Assembly (NCBI GenBank): GCA_031400455.1
Contig: JANNPX010000024.1
Location: 91,345-155,344, forward strand
Direction of reading: 5' to 3'
DNA length: 64,000 bases
DNA from: JANXYW01 sp031400455
GTDB taxonomy: Bacteria > Chloroflexota > Dehalococcoidia > DSTF01 > JACRBR01
Shown: one piece after another, positions 48,301 through 55,636 of the stretch
Numbering within the stretch: the first letter of the stretch is position 1
Layout: the number at the start of each line of letters is the position of its first letter
The notes under the pieces: generated by a model
Told to the model about the DNA's origin: nothing
Seen by the model: the letters and a program-made list of their open reading frames with translations, nothing else
Databases searched by the model: none
Translations under genes and position numbers: made by a program

Positions 48301-50715
48301 CGGATCCTCGGCGCGCCGTCGAACAGCATCGGGACGGCGCTGGTGAGCGGATACGGCAACGTGATCTCCGGAAACGGCATCGACGGAATCCGGGTAGATG
48401 GCGCTGCCTCGACAGGGAACACGATCAAGGGGAATCTGATCGGTACGAACCTCGCAGGCACGCTGGCCATTCCAAACGCCGTCAGCGGCGTCGGCATCTA
48501 CAACTCCGCTTCAACGACGACCGTCGGCGGAACCGCCGCGAACGACCGCAACATCATCTCGGGTAACGTAAATGACGGCGTGTACATCGGCGCGGACGGC
48601 AACAGCGTCCTCGGCAACTACATCGGCACGAACGGGGCCGGCACGGCCGCTATCGGTAACTCGGTGGCCGGCATTGCCGTCGTCGGATCGGGCAACTTCA
48701 TCGGAGGAACCATACCCGGGTCGCGGAACGTGATCTCGGGGAACGTCGGGGATGGCATATCGATTAACACCGGCACGGGCACCACGGTCCAGGGCAACTA
48801 CATCGGCACCGACAAGAACGGGACGGGTGCGCTATCGAACTCCGGGCGCGGTGTGATCATCGAGTCGAGCGGCCACACGGTCGGCGGCAGCACCGCGGCG
48901 GCGAGGAACGTCATCGCAAATAGCGGTGGCACGGCGGGCGTTTACCTAACGGGTGCTGGGGCATCTTCCAACACGGTTCGAGGCAACTGGATCGGCGTCG
49001 GGCAGGGTCTGTTCGGGCAGGGTCCGGTACCGATGCCGAACGCACTCAGGGGTATTCTCATCAACACGGGCGCTTCTGGAAACACCATCGGTGGCCCGGG
49101 CGCGAGCGATGGCAACATCGTCGCGCACAACAGCGGCCCCGGCATTCAGGTCGATGGCGCCACCACGACGACGAACAGGATCCGCGGCAACTCGGTCTAC
49201 GAGAACAGCGGAGATGGCATCCTGCTGACCAGCAGCGGCAACGGGCCGCTCGCGGCCCCAGTTATCACGCTGGTGGCGGCCACTATCGACGGCACGACGA
49301 CATGCTCCGGTTGCACGATCGACGTCTACTCTGACGGCGCGAGCCAGGGCCGCATCTATCAGGGAACGACGACCGCGACCGGCACGACGTGGTCGTTTAC
49401 CGGTCCGATCTCCGGTCCGAACGTCACCGCGACGGTGACCGACGGCAGCGGCAACACGTCGCCATTCTCGGTAGCGGTGCCTGTCGACCTCCTGCGCGAG
49501 GCGGGCAAGGCCGGCGAATCCGGGTTCGCCGGCGACGGCGGTTTCGCCAACGCCGCGGCAGTACGCCTCAACGGCCCGCACGGCCTCTTCAAACACAACG
49601 GCAATCTCTACTTCGCCGACACGAACAACAACCGCATCCGCACGATCACGCCGAACTCGCCGCTCGGCATCATCGACACGATCGCCGGTAGCAGTCTGAC
49701 TCCGGACTTCGGTGGCGATGGCTTCGCTGCGCTCAGCGCGAAGCTCAACCTGCCGAACGACGTCGCCGTCGACAGCTCCGGCAACGTCTATATCGCCGAC
49801 ACGGGCAACTGCCGCATCCGCCGCATCGATGTCGGTAGCGGCAACATCAGCACGATCGCCGGCACGAGCACCTGCGGCTACAACGGTGAGGGCACGGCGA
49901 CGACAGCGCAGCTCAACCACCCGTACGGCGTCGCCGTCGATAGCAGCGGCAACGTGTTCATCGCCGACACGGACAACAACCGCATCCGCAAGATCACGGG
50001 CGGCACGATCAGCACGATCGCCGGCACCGGTGCGGCCGGGCACGCCGGCAACGGCGGCGCGGCCACGGCTGCGACCTTGAACCGTCCGTACGATATCGTC
50101 ATCTCGGTGCTCGGCACGTACGTCATCGCCGACACGGACAACAACGCCGTCCGCACCATCGGCATCAGCACGGGCATCATCGCCGCCCTGGCCGGCAGCG
50201 GCACCGCTGGTTTCGTGGGCGACGGCGGCCCGCCGCAATCATCGCTGCTCGATCACCCGTGGGCGGTGGCGGTCGACAGTGAGGGCGATATCTACATCGC
50301 CGACACCAACAACAACCGCGTCCGGCACATCAACCACCTGACGAACACCATACAGACCGCCGTTGGCGTCGGCTCGACGGGCGCCGGCGACCCGGACGCC
50401 ATCGATGCCTACGACGCGCACCTCGATCACCCGGCGGGCGTCGCAGCGGGCTCCGTGACGGTTTCGGACACCGGCAACCAGACGATCCGCATCGTGCAGA
50501 CCAACAACGACCCCACCGGCCAGCCCTCACCGCCGCGACCCGGCTCCGGCAACTCGTGCAGCGAAGGTCCACACGGCGTTCCGCTGGCCGGCATCGGTGA
50601 CTGGAGCGTGATCATGATGACGGTCGGCCTCATCGGCGCCCACCGCCGCATCCGCTGGCTGTTTCAGTTGATGTCTGCCTTGTTCCGCCAGCGCGCTCGC
50701 GGGATGGCTACGTAG
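45316..50715 (+). CDS. Giant surface protein A: double FG-GAP propeller, CSLREA, beta-helix, NHL propeller, IPTL-CTERM-like tail
   Basis: A 1799-aa protein from ATG 45316 (GGGGAGG upstream). Signal peptide: LRIALAIATAALVSMSIFG. Residues ~42-725: 14 FG-GAP/VCBS repeats of 49 residues (FGAKTDFATG ... GDFNGDGNPDLA ... VSILLGTGTGS), each with a D-x-(N/D)-x-DG Ca loop; a 3-residue insert (LLGSGVGSSGT) lies between repeats 7 and 8. Next a CSLREA segment (NGAHCSLREAI), a right-handed beta-helix rich in NVISGN, a TCSGCTIDVYSD module, six NHL repeats (GVAVDSSGNVFIADTDNNRIRKI type) and a tail CSEGPHGVPLAGIGDWSVIMM with a hydrophobic stretch and HRRIR. Probably exported and held at the surface; ligand unknown. 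Adjacent paralogue at 50965. Confidence 0.88.
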   Translation: MHTRTTRSRHPSSLRIALAIATAALVSMSIFGAADIAEALPFGAKTDFATGSQPRSVAIADFDGDGKPDLVLANNSAATVSILLGAGTGSFGAKADFATGTGPLSVATGDFNGDGNPDLAAANSDVDTVSILLGTGTGSFGAKTDFATGDNPESVTVGDVDRDGDPDVAVANAGGSTVSVLLGTGTGSFGAKTDFATGSYPEAVALGDFDGDGDPDLATANNLGNTVSILLGTGTGSFGAKTDFATGVGPRAVAIGDFNTDGNPDVALTNLTASTVSVLLGTGTGSFGAKTDFTTGTSPYSVAVGDFNEDGKPDLAVADLGADKVSILPGTGTGSFGAKTDFTTGGSPISVAIGDVNLDGKPDLATANTGAATVSVLLGSGVGSSGTFGAKTDYATGVSPYSAAVGDVNGDGKADLATANLNADTVSVLLGTGTGTFGAKTDFATGADPFSVAIGDVNRDGNPDLAVANNLDDNVSVLLGTGTGSFGAKTDFGAGNGPLSLRIGDFNGDGNPDLVAANNLGASVSILLGTGTGSFGAATNFTTDNGPDSVAIGDLNGDGNSDLATANLNGISVSILLGTGTGSFGAKTDFTTGTQPRSVAISDLNGDGNPDLAVTSGNTATVAVLLGTGTGSFGAKTDFATGAFPHWVAIGDVNGDGKSDLAVANLSDDTVSILLGTGTGSFGAKTDFATGDQPNSVAISDFNENGQPDLAVANGGSSTVSILLQASGATFTVNSSNDVNDGTCNGAHCSLREAIIAANVASTLDTIIFAIGSGVVTIAPTSALPTITQPVIIDATTQPGYVSGAIVEIRGDSAGGGVDGLAVTAGGSTIKGFLINRFGGHGIKLTGSGGNTIKTCNIGRDLTGTVQPNAGDGIFVGTAGNFIGAGITDAEANVISGNLSNGVEISGVGASANIVTNNAIGTNGGLANVDQGNTLDGVLISGAPGNIVHYNVISGNESDGVEITGVTASANIVRGNAIGTDRYGNIDLGNTQHGVRILGAPSNSIGTALVSGYGNVISGNGIDGIRVDGAASTGNTIKGNLIGTNLAGTLAIPNAVSGVGIYNSASTTTVGGTAANDRNIISGNVNDGVYIGADGNSVLGNYIGTNGAGTAAIGNSVAGIAVVGSGNFIGGTIPGSRNVISGNVGDGISINTGTGTTVQGNYIGTDKNGTGALSNSGRGVIIESSGHTVGGSTAAARNVIANSGGTAGVYLTGAGASSNTVRGNWIGVGQGLFGQGPVPMPNALRGILINTGASGNTIGGPGASDGNIVAHNSGPGIQVDGATTTTNRIRGNSVYENSGDGILLTSSGNGPLAAPVITLVAATIDGTTTCSGCTIDVYSDGASQGRIYQGTTTATGTTWSFTGPISGPNVTATVTDGSGNTSPFSVAVPVDLLREAGKAGESGFAGDGGFANAAAVRLNGPHGLFKHNGNLYFADTNNNRIRTITPNSPLGIIDTIAGSSLTPDFGGDGFAALSAKLNLPNDVAVDSSGNVYIADTGNCRIRRIDVGSGNISTIAGTSTCGYNGEGTATTAQLNHPYGVAVDSSGNVFIADTDNNRIRKITGGTISTIAGTGAAGHAGNGGAATAATLNRPYDIVISVLGTYVIADTDNNAVRTIGISTGIIAALAGSGTAGFVGDGGPPQSSLLDHPWAVAVDSEGDIYIADTNNNRVRHINHLTNTIQTAVGVGSTGAGDPDAIDAYDAHLDHPAGVAAGSVTVSDTGNQTIRIVQTNNDPTGQPSPPRPGSGNSCSEGPHGVPLAGIGDWSVIMMTVGLIGAHRRIRWLFQLMSALFRQRARGMAT
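45439..47490 (+). repeat. 14 tandem 147-bp FG-GAP-coding repeats (gene A)
   Basis: Starting at TTC 45439, 14 units encode FGAKTDFATG-type repeats with a period of 147 bp; unit 7 is longer by 9 bp. Substitutions between units are spread over all codon positions, so the array is old enough to have diverged. Confidence 0.9.
49855..49977 (+). repeat. 123-bp stretch identical to 54739-54861 (NHL region of genes A and B)
   Basis: Base-by-base reading shows no difference over 123 bp between the two paralogues, at a constant offset of 4884. A second identical run of 84 bp is 50572-50655 versus 55456-55539. Confidence 0.85.
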
Positions 50716-50964
50716 CCGCTTGGAGAAAAAACGAAAACGGCAAAAGGTACACGATTAGGTTCAAATCGCACGACATAACGATTTAGCGGATGTCGATCGC
50801 TGAGCGGAATTCGCCTGAGCGAGTGTGATACGATAGCCGCACCAACGCGCTCCCCCGCGCACATCGAGGACGGTGCCATGACGGCCACCCATGGCGACCC
50901 GGATTTAGGGCATACCTGCCCGCCCCGTCCACGCTCGAACAAGCACACCCGCCGGGGAGGCGCC
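50716..50964 (+). promoter_or_regulatory. Promoter-leader of surface gene B (copy of the gene A leader)
   Basis: The first ~80 bases are AT-rich relative to the surroundings with no clear terminator. From 50812 on, the sequence copies the gene A leader, including the -10-like TACGAT (50829-50834), the in-frame ATG at 50878 and GGGGAGG before ATG 50965. The short inverted repeat GGGCA-TACC-TGCCC is kept in both leaders (here around 50909-50922). Confidence 0.55.
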
Positions 50965-53900
50965 ATGCACACGTCAACCACACGATCCCGGCGTACGTCG
51001 CCATTGCGCGTCGCGCTAGCAGTCGCCACAGCGGCGCTCGTCTCGATGAGCATCTTCGGCGCCGCGGACACCGCGGACGCCATGCCCTTCGGAGCGAAGA
51101 CCGACTTCGCGACCGGCACCAATCCGTTCTTCGTAGCCGTCGGCGACCTCAACGGCGACGGAAATCCCGATCTCGTGACCGCCAATGCCCCCACCAACAA
51201 TGTGTCGATCCTTCTGGGCACCGGTACGGGCAGCTTTGGCGCGAAGACGGACTTCGCGACCGGCGCCACTCCGCGCTCTGCAGCCATCGCCGACGTCAAC
51301 GGGGACGGGAAGCCCGACCTTGCCGTCGCCAACAACGGGGGCAGCACCGTATCGATACTCCTGGGCAACGGTGATGGCACCTTCGCAACGCAGGTACCCT
51401 ACGCGACGGGCAGCGATTCGATTGCCGTCGCTGTGAGCGACTTCGACGGGGACGGGAAGCCCGACCTTGCGGTCACGACCTCCGGCGGGGTGTCGGTCCT
51501 TCTGGGCAACGGTGACGGCACCTTCGCCACGCAAATAACCTACGCCGCGGGCGCGGGCCCCGTGTCGGTCGCAGTGAGCGACTTCAACCGCGACGGGAAA
51601 CCCGACCTCGCCGTCGCCAATGCTCTCGCCAACACCACATCGATTCTGCTGGGCAACGGCGACGGCACATTCGCCACGCAGGTGCCCTACGCGACCGGCT
51701 CCGCTCCGATCTCGATCGCCGTCGGCGACTTCAACGTGGACGGGAAGACGGACGTCGCAACCGCCAACAACGCTGACACGGTGTCAGTGCTTCTGGGCAC
51801 CGGTAGCGGCACTTTCGGCGCAAAGACTGACTTCGCGGCGGGCGACCAACCGATGTCCGTGGCCGTCGGCGACTTCAATGAGGACGGCAAACCGGATCTC
51901 GCGGTCGCCAATGTCCTCGACAACACGGTGTCCATCCTGGCGGGTACCGGTAGCGGCAGCTTCGCCACGCAGGTACTCTCCGCGACGGGCAGCAACCCCC
52001 AGTCCGTAGCCACCGGCGACTTCAACAAGGACGGCAAGCCCGATCTCGCCGCCGCCAATACCGCCGCCAGTACCGTATCGATCCTGTTGGGCACCGGCTT
52101 CGGCAGTACGGGCAGCTTTAACGCGAAGACTGACTTCGCGACGAGCGGAGCTCCCTACTCGGTGGCCGTCAGCGATGTCAGCGGTGACGGCAAGCTCGAT
52201 CTCGCCGTTGTCAACAACGGCGCTGGCAACGTGTCCATCCTCTTGGGCACCGGGACAGGCACCTTCGGTGCGAAGACCGACTTCACGACTGGGAGCAGCC
52301 CTCAATCCGTCGCCATTGGCGACTTGAACGGGGACGGGCTGCCCGACCTCGCCATCGCCAACAATGCGTCCGGCAACGTGTCGATCCTGCTGGGCGCTGG
52401 TGGCGGCAGTTTCGGCGCAAAGACCGACTTCTCAGCCGGCGCCAATCCTGCGGCAGTGGCTATCGGTGACCTCGACCGCGATGGGAAACTTGACCTTGCT
52501 GTCGCCAATTTAAGCGCCGACACCGTGTCGATTCTGCTGGGAACGACGCCGGGCAGCTTTGGCGCGCCGACCCCTTTCGCGGCCGGCGACACTCCTTACT
52601 CGGTGGCGATCCGCGACTTTAACGAAGACGGGAAACCCGACCTCGCGATCGCCAACACCGACGTCGACACCGTGTCGGTCCTACTAGGAGCAACGCCGGG
52701 TAGCTTTGGCGCGCCGGCTCCTTTTGCCGTCGGCGACGGTCCTCGGATCGTGACGAGTGGCGACTTCAACCTGGACGGGAAGCTCGACCTCGCCGTGGCC
52801 AACACCTCTGGCGACTCTGTGTCGATCCTGCTGGGAACGGGCATGGGCAGCTTCGGCGCTCAGACCCCCTTCACGGCCGGCGACGGTCTCGTTGGCGTGG
52901 CGGTCAGTGACTTCAACTTGGACGGCAAGCCCGACCTTGTGACCGCCAATCAGAACGCAGGCACCGCGTCCGTCCTGCTGGGCGCGGGCACGGGTAGCCT
53001 TGGTGCGAAGACTGACTTCGCGACCGGAGCAGCTCCTATCTCCGTGGCCATCGGCGACCTCAACGGAGACGGGAAGCCCGACCTTGCGGTCGGCAACAAT
53101 GGGGCGAGCAGCGTGTCGATCCTGTTGCAACCTGTGTCGTTTGTCGTGAACTCCAGCAACGACGTGAGCGATGGCGCGTGCAACGCCGCCCACTGTAGCT
53201 TGCGCGAAGCGATCACCGCGGCAAACGCCAGCGCGGGTGCAGACGAGATCCGCTTCAGCATCGGCAGTGGTGCCGTGAGCATCACGCCAGGCAGCGGGTT
53301 GCCAGACATCACCTCGCCCGTGACGCTTGACGGCACGACGCAGCCGGGCTCCGGCGGCAAGCCGATCGTCGAGCTGAACGGCGCTGGCGCGGGCGGCGGC
53401 ACCGCCGGAATCACGCTCGCTGCTGGAAGTGGAGGTAGCGCCGTGCGCGGCCTCGTGATCAACCGATTCCTCGGCAGAGGCGTGCAGATCGATTCCGATT
53501 CCAACACGATCGCAGGCAACTATATCGGCACGAACCTAGCGGGAACCGGGGCGGAGCCGAATCTTTCAGGCGGCTTTTTTGTCGTTGGCGCGTCGAACAT
53601 CATCGGCGGAACGACGGCCGCCGACCGTAACGTTATCTCCGGCAACACCAATGGGGACGTGCAGATCGGCGGCGCCGGTGCGGCGGACAACGTCGTCACG
53701 GGAAACTACATTGGCACTACCGCCGACGGCATGACGGCAATTGCGGCGACTAGCGGCGTCGGCGTCTGGGTAGTAAGCGGCGGCGCGAACACGATCATCG
53801 GAGGCGCGGCCCCTGGCGCTCGCAACATCATCTCTGGGCACGGGCCGGCTGGCTGGGGCGTTCTGATCGATGCGGCTGCCGGTTCAGGCACGCAAGTCGT

Positions 53901-55599
53901 CGGCAACTACATCGGTGTGAACGCCATTGGCACGGCGCCAATCCCGAACACCTACGGCATTCGCACTGCGCAATCATCGACGATCGGTGGTGCTACCCCG
54001 GGCGCGGGCAACCTGATCTCCGGGAACTCGGCGGACGGCGTCCAGGTCAGCGGCGGCACCGGGTCGACCATCCTTGGTAACTCTATCTATACAAATGGAG
54101 GCTCTGGCATTGTGCTGACGGGTGGCGGCAACGGATCCATCGCCGCACCGACGATCAGTCTGGTGGCGGAGACGGTCGACGGTACGACGTCGTGCTCGGG
54201 CTGCACGATCGACGTCTACTCCGACGACGCGGACGAAGGTCGCGTGTACCAGGGAACGACGACGGCGACCGGCACGACATGGTCGTTTACCGGCCCGATC
54301 TCCGGCCCGAACGTCACCGCGACCGTCACCGACGGCAGCGGCAACACGTCGCCGTTCTCCGCGGCGTCACCGGTGGACCTGCTGCGCGAGGCGGGCAGCC
54401 CCGGCAACCCCGGCTTCGCCGGTGATGGCGGACTCGCGAACGCGGCGGCAGTGCGCCTGAACGGGCCGCACGGCCTCTTTAAGTACAACGGCAACCTCTA
54501 CTTCGCCGACACAAACAACAACCGAATTCGCACGATTACGCCGAACTCACCGCTCGGCACGATCGACACGATCGCCGGCAGCAGCCTCACCCCTGGCTTT
54601 GGTGGCGATACTGGCGCAGCAACCAGCGCGCTGCTCAACCTGCCGAACGACGTCGCCGTCGACAGCTCCGGCAACGTCTATATCGCCGATACCGGCAACT
54701 GCCGCATCCGCAAGATCACCGGCGGTATCATTTCGACCATCGCCGGCACGAGCACCTGCGGCTACAACGGTGAGGGCACGGCGACGACAGCGCAGCTCAA
54801 CCACCCGTACGGCGTCGCCGTCGATAGCAGCGGCAACGTGTTCATCGCCGACACGGACAACCACCGCATCCGCAAGATCACAGGCGGCACGATCAGCACA
54901 ATCGCCGGCACCGGCACCGCGGGCCACACCGGCAACGGCGGCGCGGCGACTGCGGCGACGCTGAACCGGCCGTACGACATCGTCATCTCGGTGCTTGGCA
55001 CGTACGTCATCGCCGACACGGACAACAACGCCGTCCGCACCATCGGCATCAGCACGGGCATTATCGCCGCCCTGGTCGGCAGCGGCACCGCTGGTTTCGT
55101 CGGCGACGGCGGCCCGCCGCAGGCATCGCTGCTCGATCACCCGGAGGCGGTGGCGGTCGACGGTGACGGCGACATCTACATCGCCGACACCAACAACAAC
55201 CGCGTCCGTCACATCAACCACCTCACCAACACGATCCAGACGGCGGTCGGCGTCGGGTCGACGGGCATGGGCGACCCGGACGCGATCGACGTGTACGCGG
55301 CGCACCTGGATCACCCGGCAGGCGTAGCGGCGGGCTCGGTCACGGTCTCCGACACCGGCAACCAGACCATTCGTGTCGTGCAGACCAACAACGACCCGAC
55401 GGGCCAGCCGTCACCCGCACGTCCCGGCTCCGGCAACTCGTGCAGCGAAGGCCCGCACGGCGTTCCGCTGGCCGGCATCGGTGACTGGAGCGTGATCATG
55501 ATGACGGTCGGCCTCATCGGCGCCCACCGCCGCATCCGCCGGCTGTTCCAGTTCCTCTCCGCGCGACTGCGGCTGCGCCCAAGGACAGCGATCGCCTAA
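50965..55599 (+). CDS. Giant surface protein B, paralogue of A
   Basis: A 1544-aa protein with the same architecture as its upstream neighbour: signal peptide LRVALAVATAALVSMSIFG, 14 FG-GAP/VCBS repeats (residues ~42-722), CSLREA (NAAHCSLREAI), a shorter right-handed beta-helix, TSCSGCTIDVYSD, six NHL repeats and the C-terminal CSEGPHGVPLAGIGDWSVIMM tail. As in A, a 3-residue insert (LLGTGFGSTGS) follows repeat 7. Several repeats (3-5, 7) have changed to FATQVPYATG, and repeats 10-13 end in (T/M)PGS or GMGS, so propeller faces differ from A. The beta-helix is about 250 residues shorter. The NHL and tail DNA is nearly identical to A. Confidence 0.88.
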   Translation: MHTSTTRSRRTSPLRVALAVATAALVSMSIFGAADTADAMPFGAKTDFATGTNPFFVAVGDLNGDGNPDLVTANAPTNNVSILLGTGTGSFGAKTDFATGATPRSAAIADVNGDGKPDLAVANNGGSTVSILLGNGDGTFATQVPYATGSDSIAVAVSDFDGDGKPDLAVTTSGGVSVLLGNGDGTFATQITYAAGAGPVSVAVSDFNRDGKPDLAVANALANTTSILLGNGDGTFATQVPYATGSAPISIAVGDFNVDGKTDVATANNADTVSVLLGTGSGTFGAKTDFAAGDQPMSVAVGDFNEDGKPDLAVANVLDNTVSILAGTGSGSFATQVLSATGSNPQSVATGDFNKDGKPDLAAANTAASTVSILLGTGFGSTGSFNAKTDFATSGAPYSVAVSDVSGDGKLDLAVVNNGAGNVSILLGTGTGTFGAKTDFTTGSSPQSVAIGDLNGDGLPDLAIANNASGNVSILLGAGGGSFGAKTDFSAGANPAAVAIGDLDRDGKLDLAVANLSADTVSILLGTTPGSFGAPTPFAAGDTPYSVAIRDFNEDGKPDLAIANTDVDTVSVLLGATPGSFGAPAPFAVGDGPRIVTSGDFNLDGKLDLAVANTSGDSVSILLGTGMGSFGAQTPFTAGDGLVGVAVSDFNLDGKPDLVTANQNAGTASVLLGAGTGSLGAKTDFATGAAPISVAIGDLNGDGKPDLAVGNNGASSVSILLQPVSFVVNSSNDVSDGACNAAHCSLREAITAANASAGADEIRFSIGSGAVSITPGSGLPDITSPVTLDGTTQPGSGGKPIVELNGAGAGGGTAGITLAAGSGGSAVRGLVINRFLGRGVQIDSDSNTIAGNYIGTNLAGTGAEPNLSGGFFVVGASNIIGGTTAADRNVISGNTNGDVQIGGAGAADNVVTGNYIGTTADGMTAIAATSGVGVWVVSGGANTIIGGAAPGARNIISGHGPAGWGVLIDAAAGSGTQVVGNYIGVNAIGTAPIPNTYGIRTAQSSTIGGATPGAGNLISGNSADGVQVSGGTGSTILGNSIYTNGGSGIVLTGGGNGSIAAPTISLVAETVDGTTSCSGCTIDVYSDDADEGRVYQGTTTATGTTWSFTGPISGPNVTATVTDGSGNTSPFSAASPVDLLREAGSPGNPGFAGDGGLANAAAVRLNGPHGLFKYNGNLYFADTNNNRIRTITPNSPLGTIDTIAGSSLTPGFGGDTGAATSALLNLPNDVAVDSSGNVYIADTGNCRIRKITGGIISTIAGTSTCGYNGEGTATTAQLNHPYGVAVDSSGNVFIADTDNHRIRKITGGTISTIAGTGTAGHTGNGGAATAATLNRPYDIVISVLGTYVIADTDNNAVRTIGISTGIIAALVGSGTAGFVGDGGPPQASLLDHPEAVAVDGDGDIYIADTNNNRVRHINHLTNTIQTAVGVGSTGMGDPDAIDVYAAHLDHPAGVAAGSVTVSDTGNQTIRVVQTNNDPTGQPSPARPGSGNSCSEGPHGVPLAGIGDWSVIMMTVGLIGAHRRIRRLFQFLSARLRLRPRTAIA
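51088..53130 (+). repeat. 14 tandem FG-GAP-coding repeats (gene B)
   Basis: Same count and frame as in gene A, beginning at the same distance (123 bp) from the start codon. Units 3 and 5 are slightly shorter, unit 7 longer. Confidence 0.88.
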
Positions 55600-55618
55600 G
55601 ATCTGTCCAGCGCAGATC
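55600..55618. terminator. Inverted repeat between surface gene B and the cyclase gene
   Basis: GATCTG-TCCAGCG-CAGATC is a perfect 6-bp stem with a 7-base loop immediately after the gene B stop and 19 bases before the cyclase start. It could be a weak terminator/attenuator or an operator. Confidence 0.35.
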
Positions 55619-55636
55619 CGTCGCGCGGGGGAGCAG

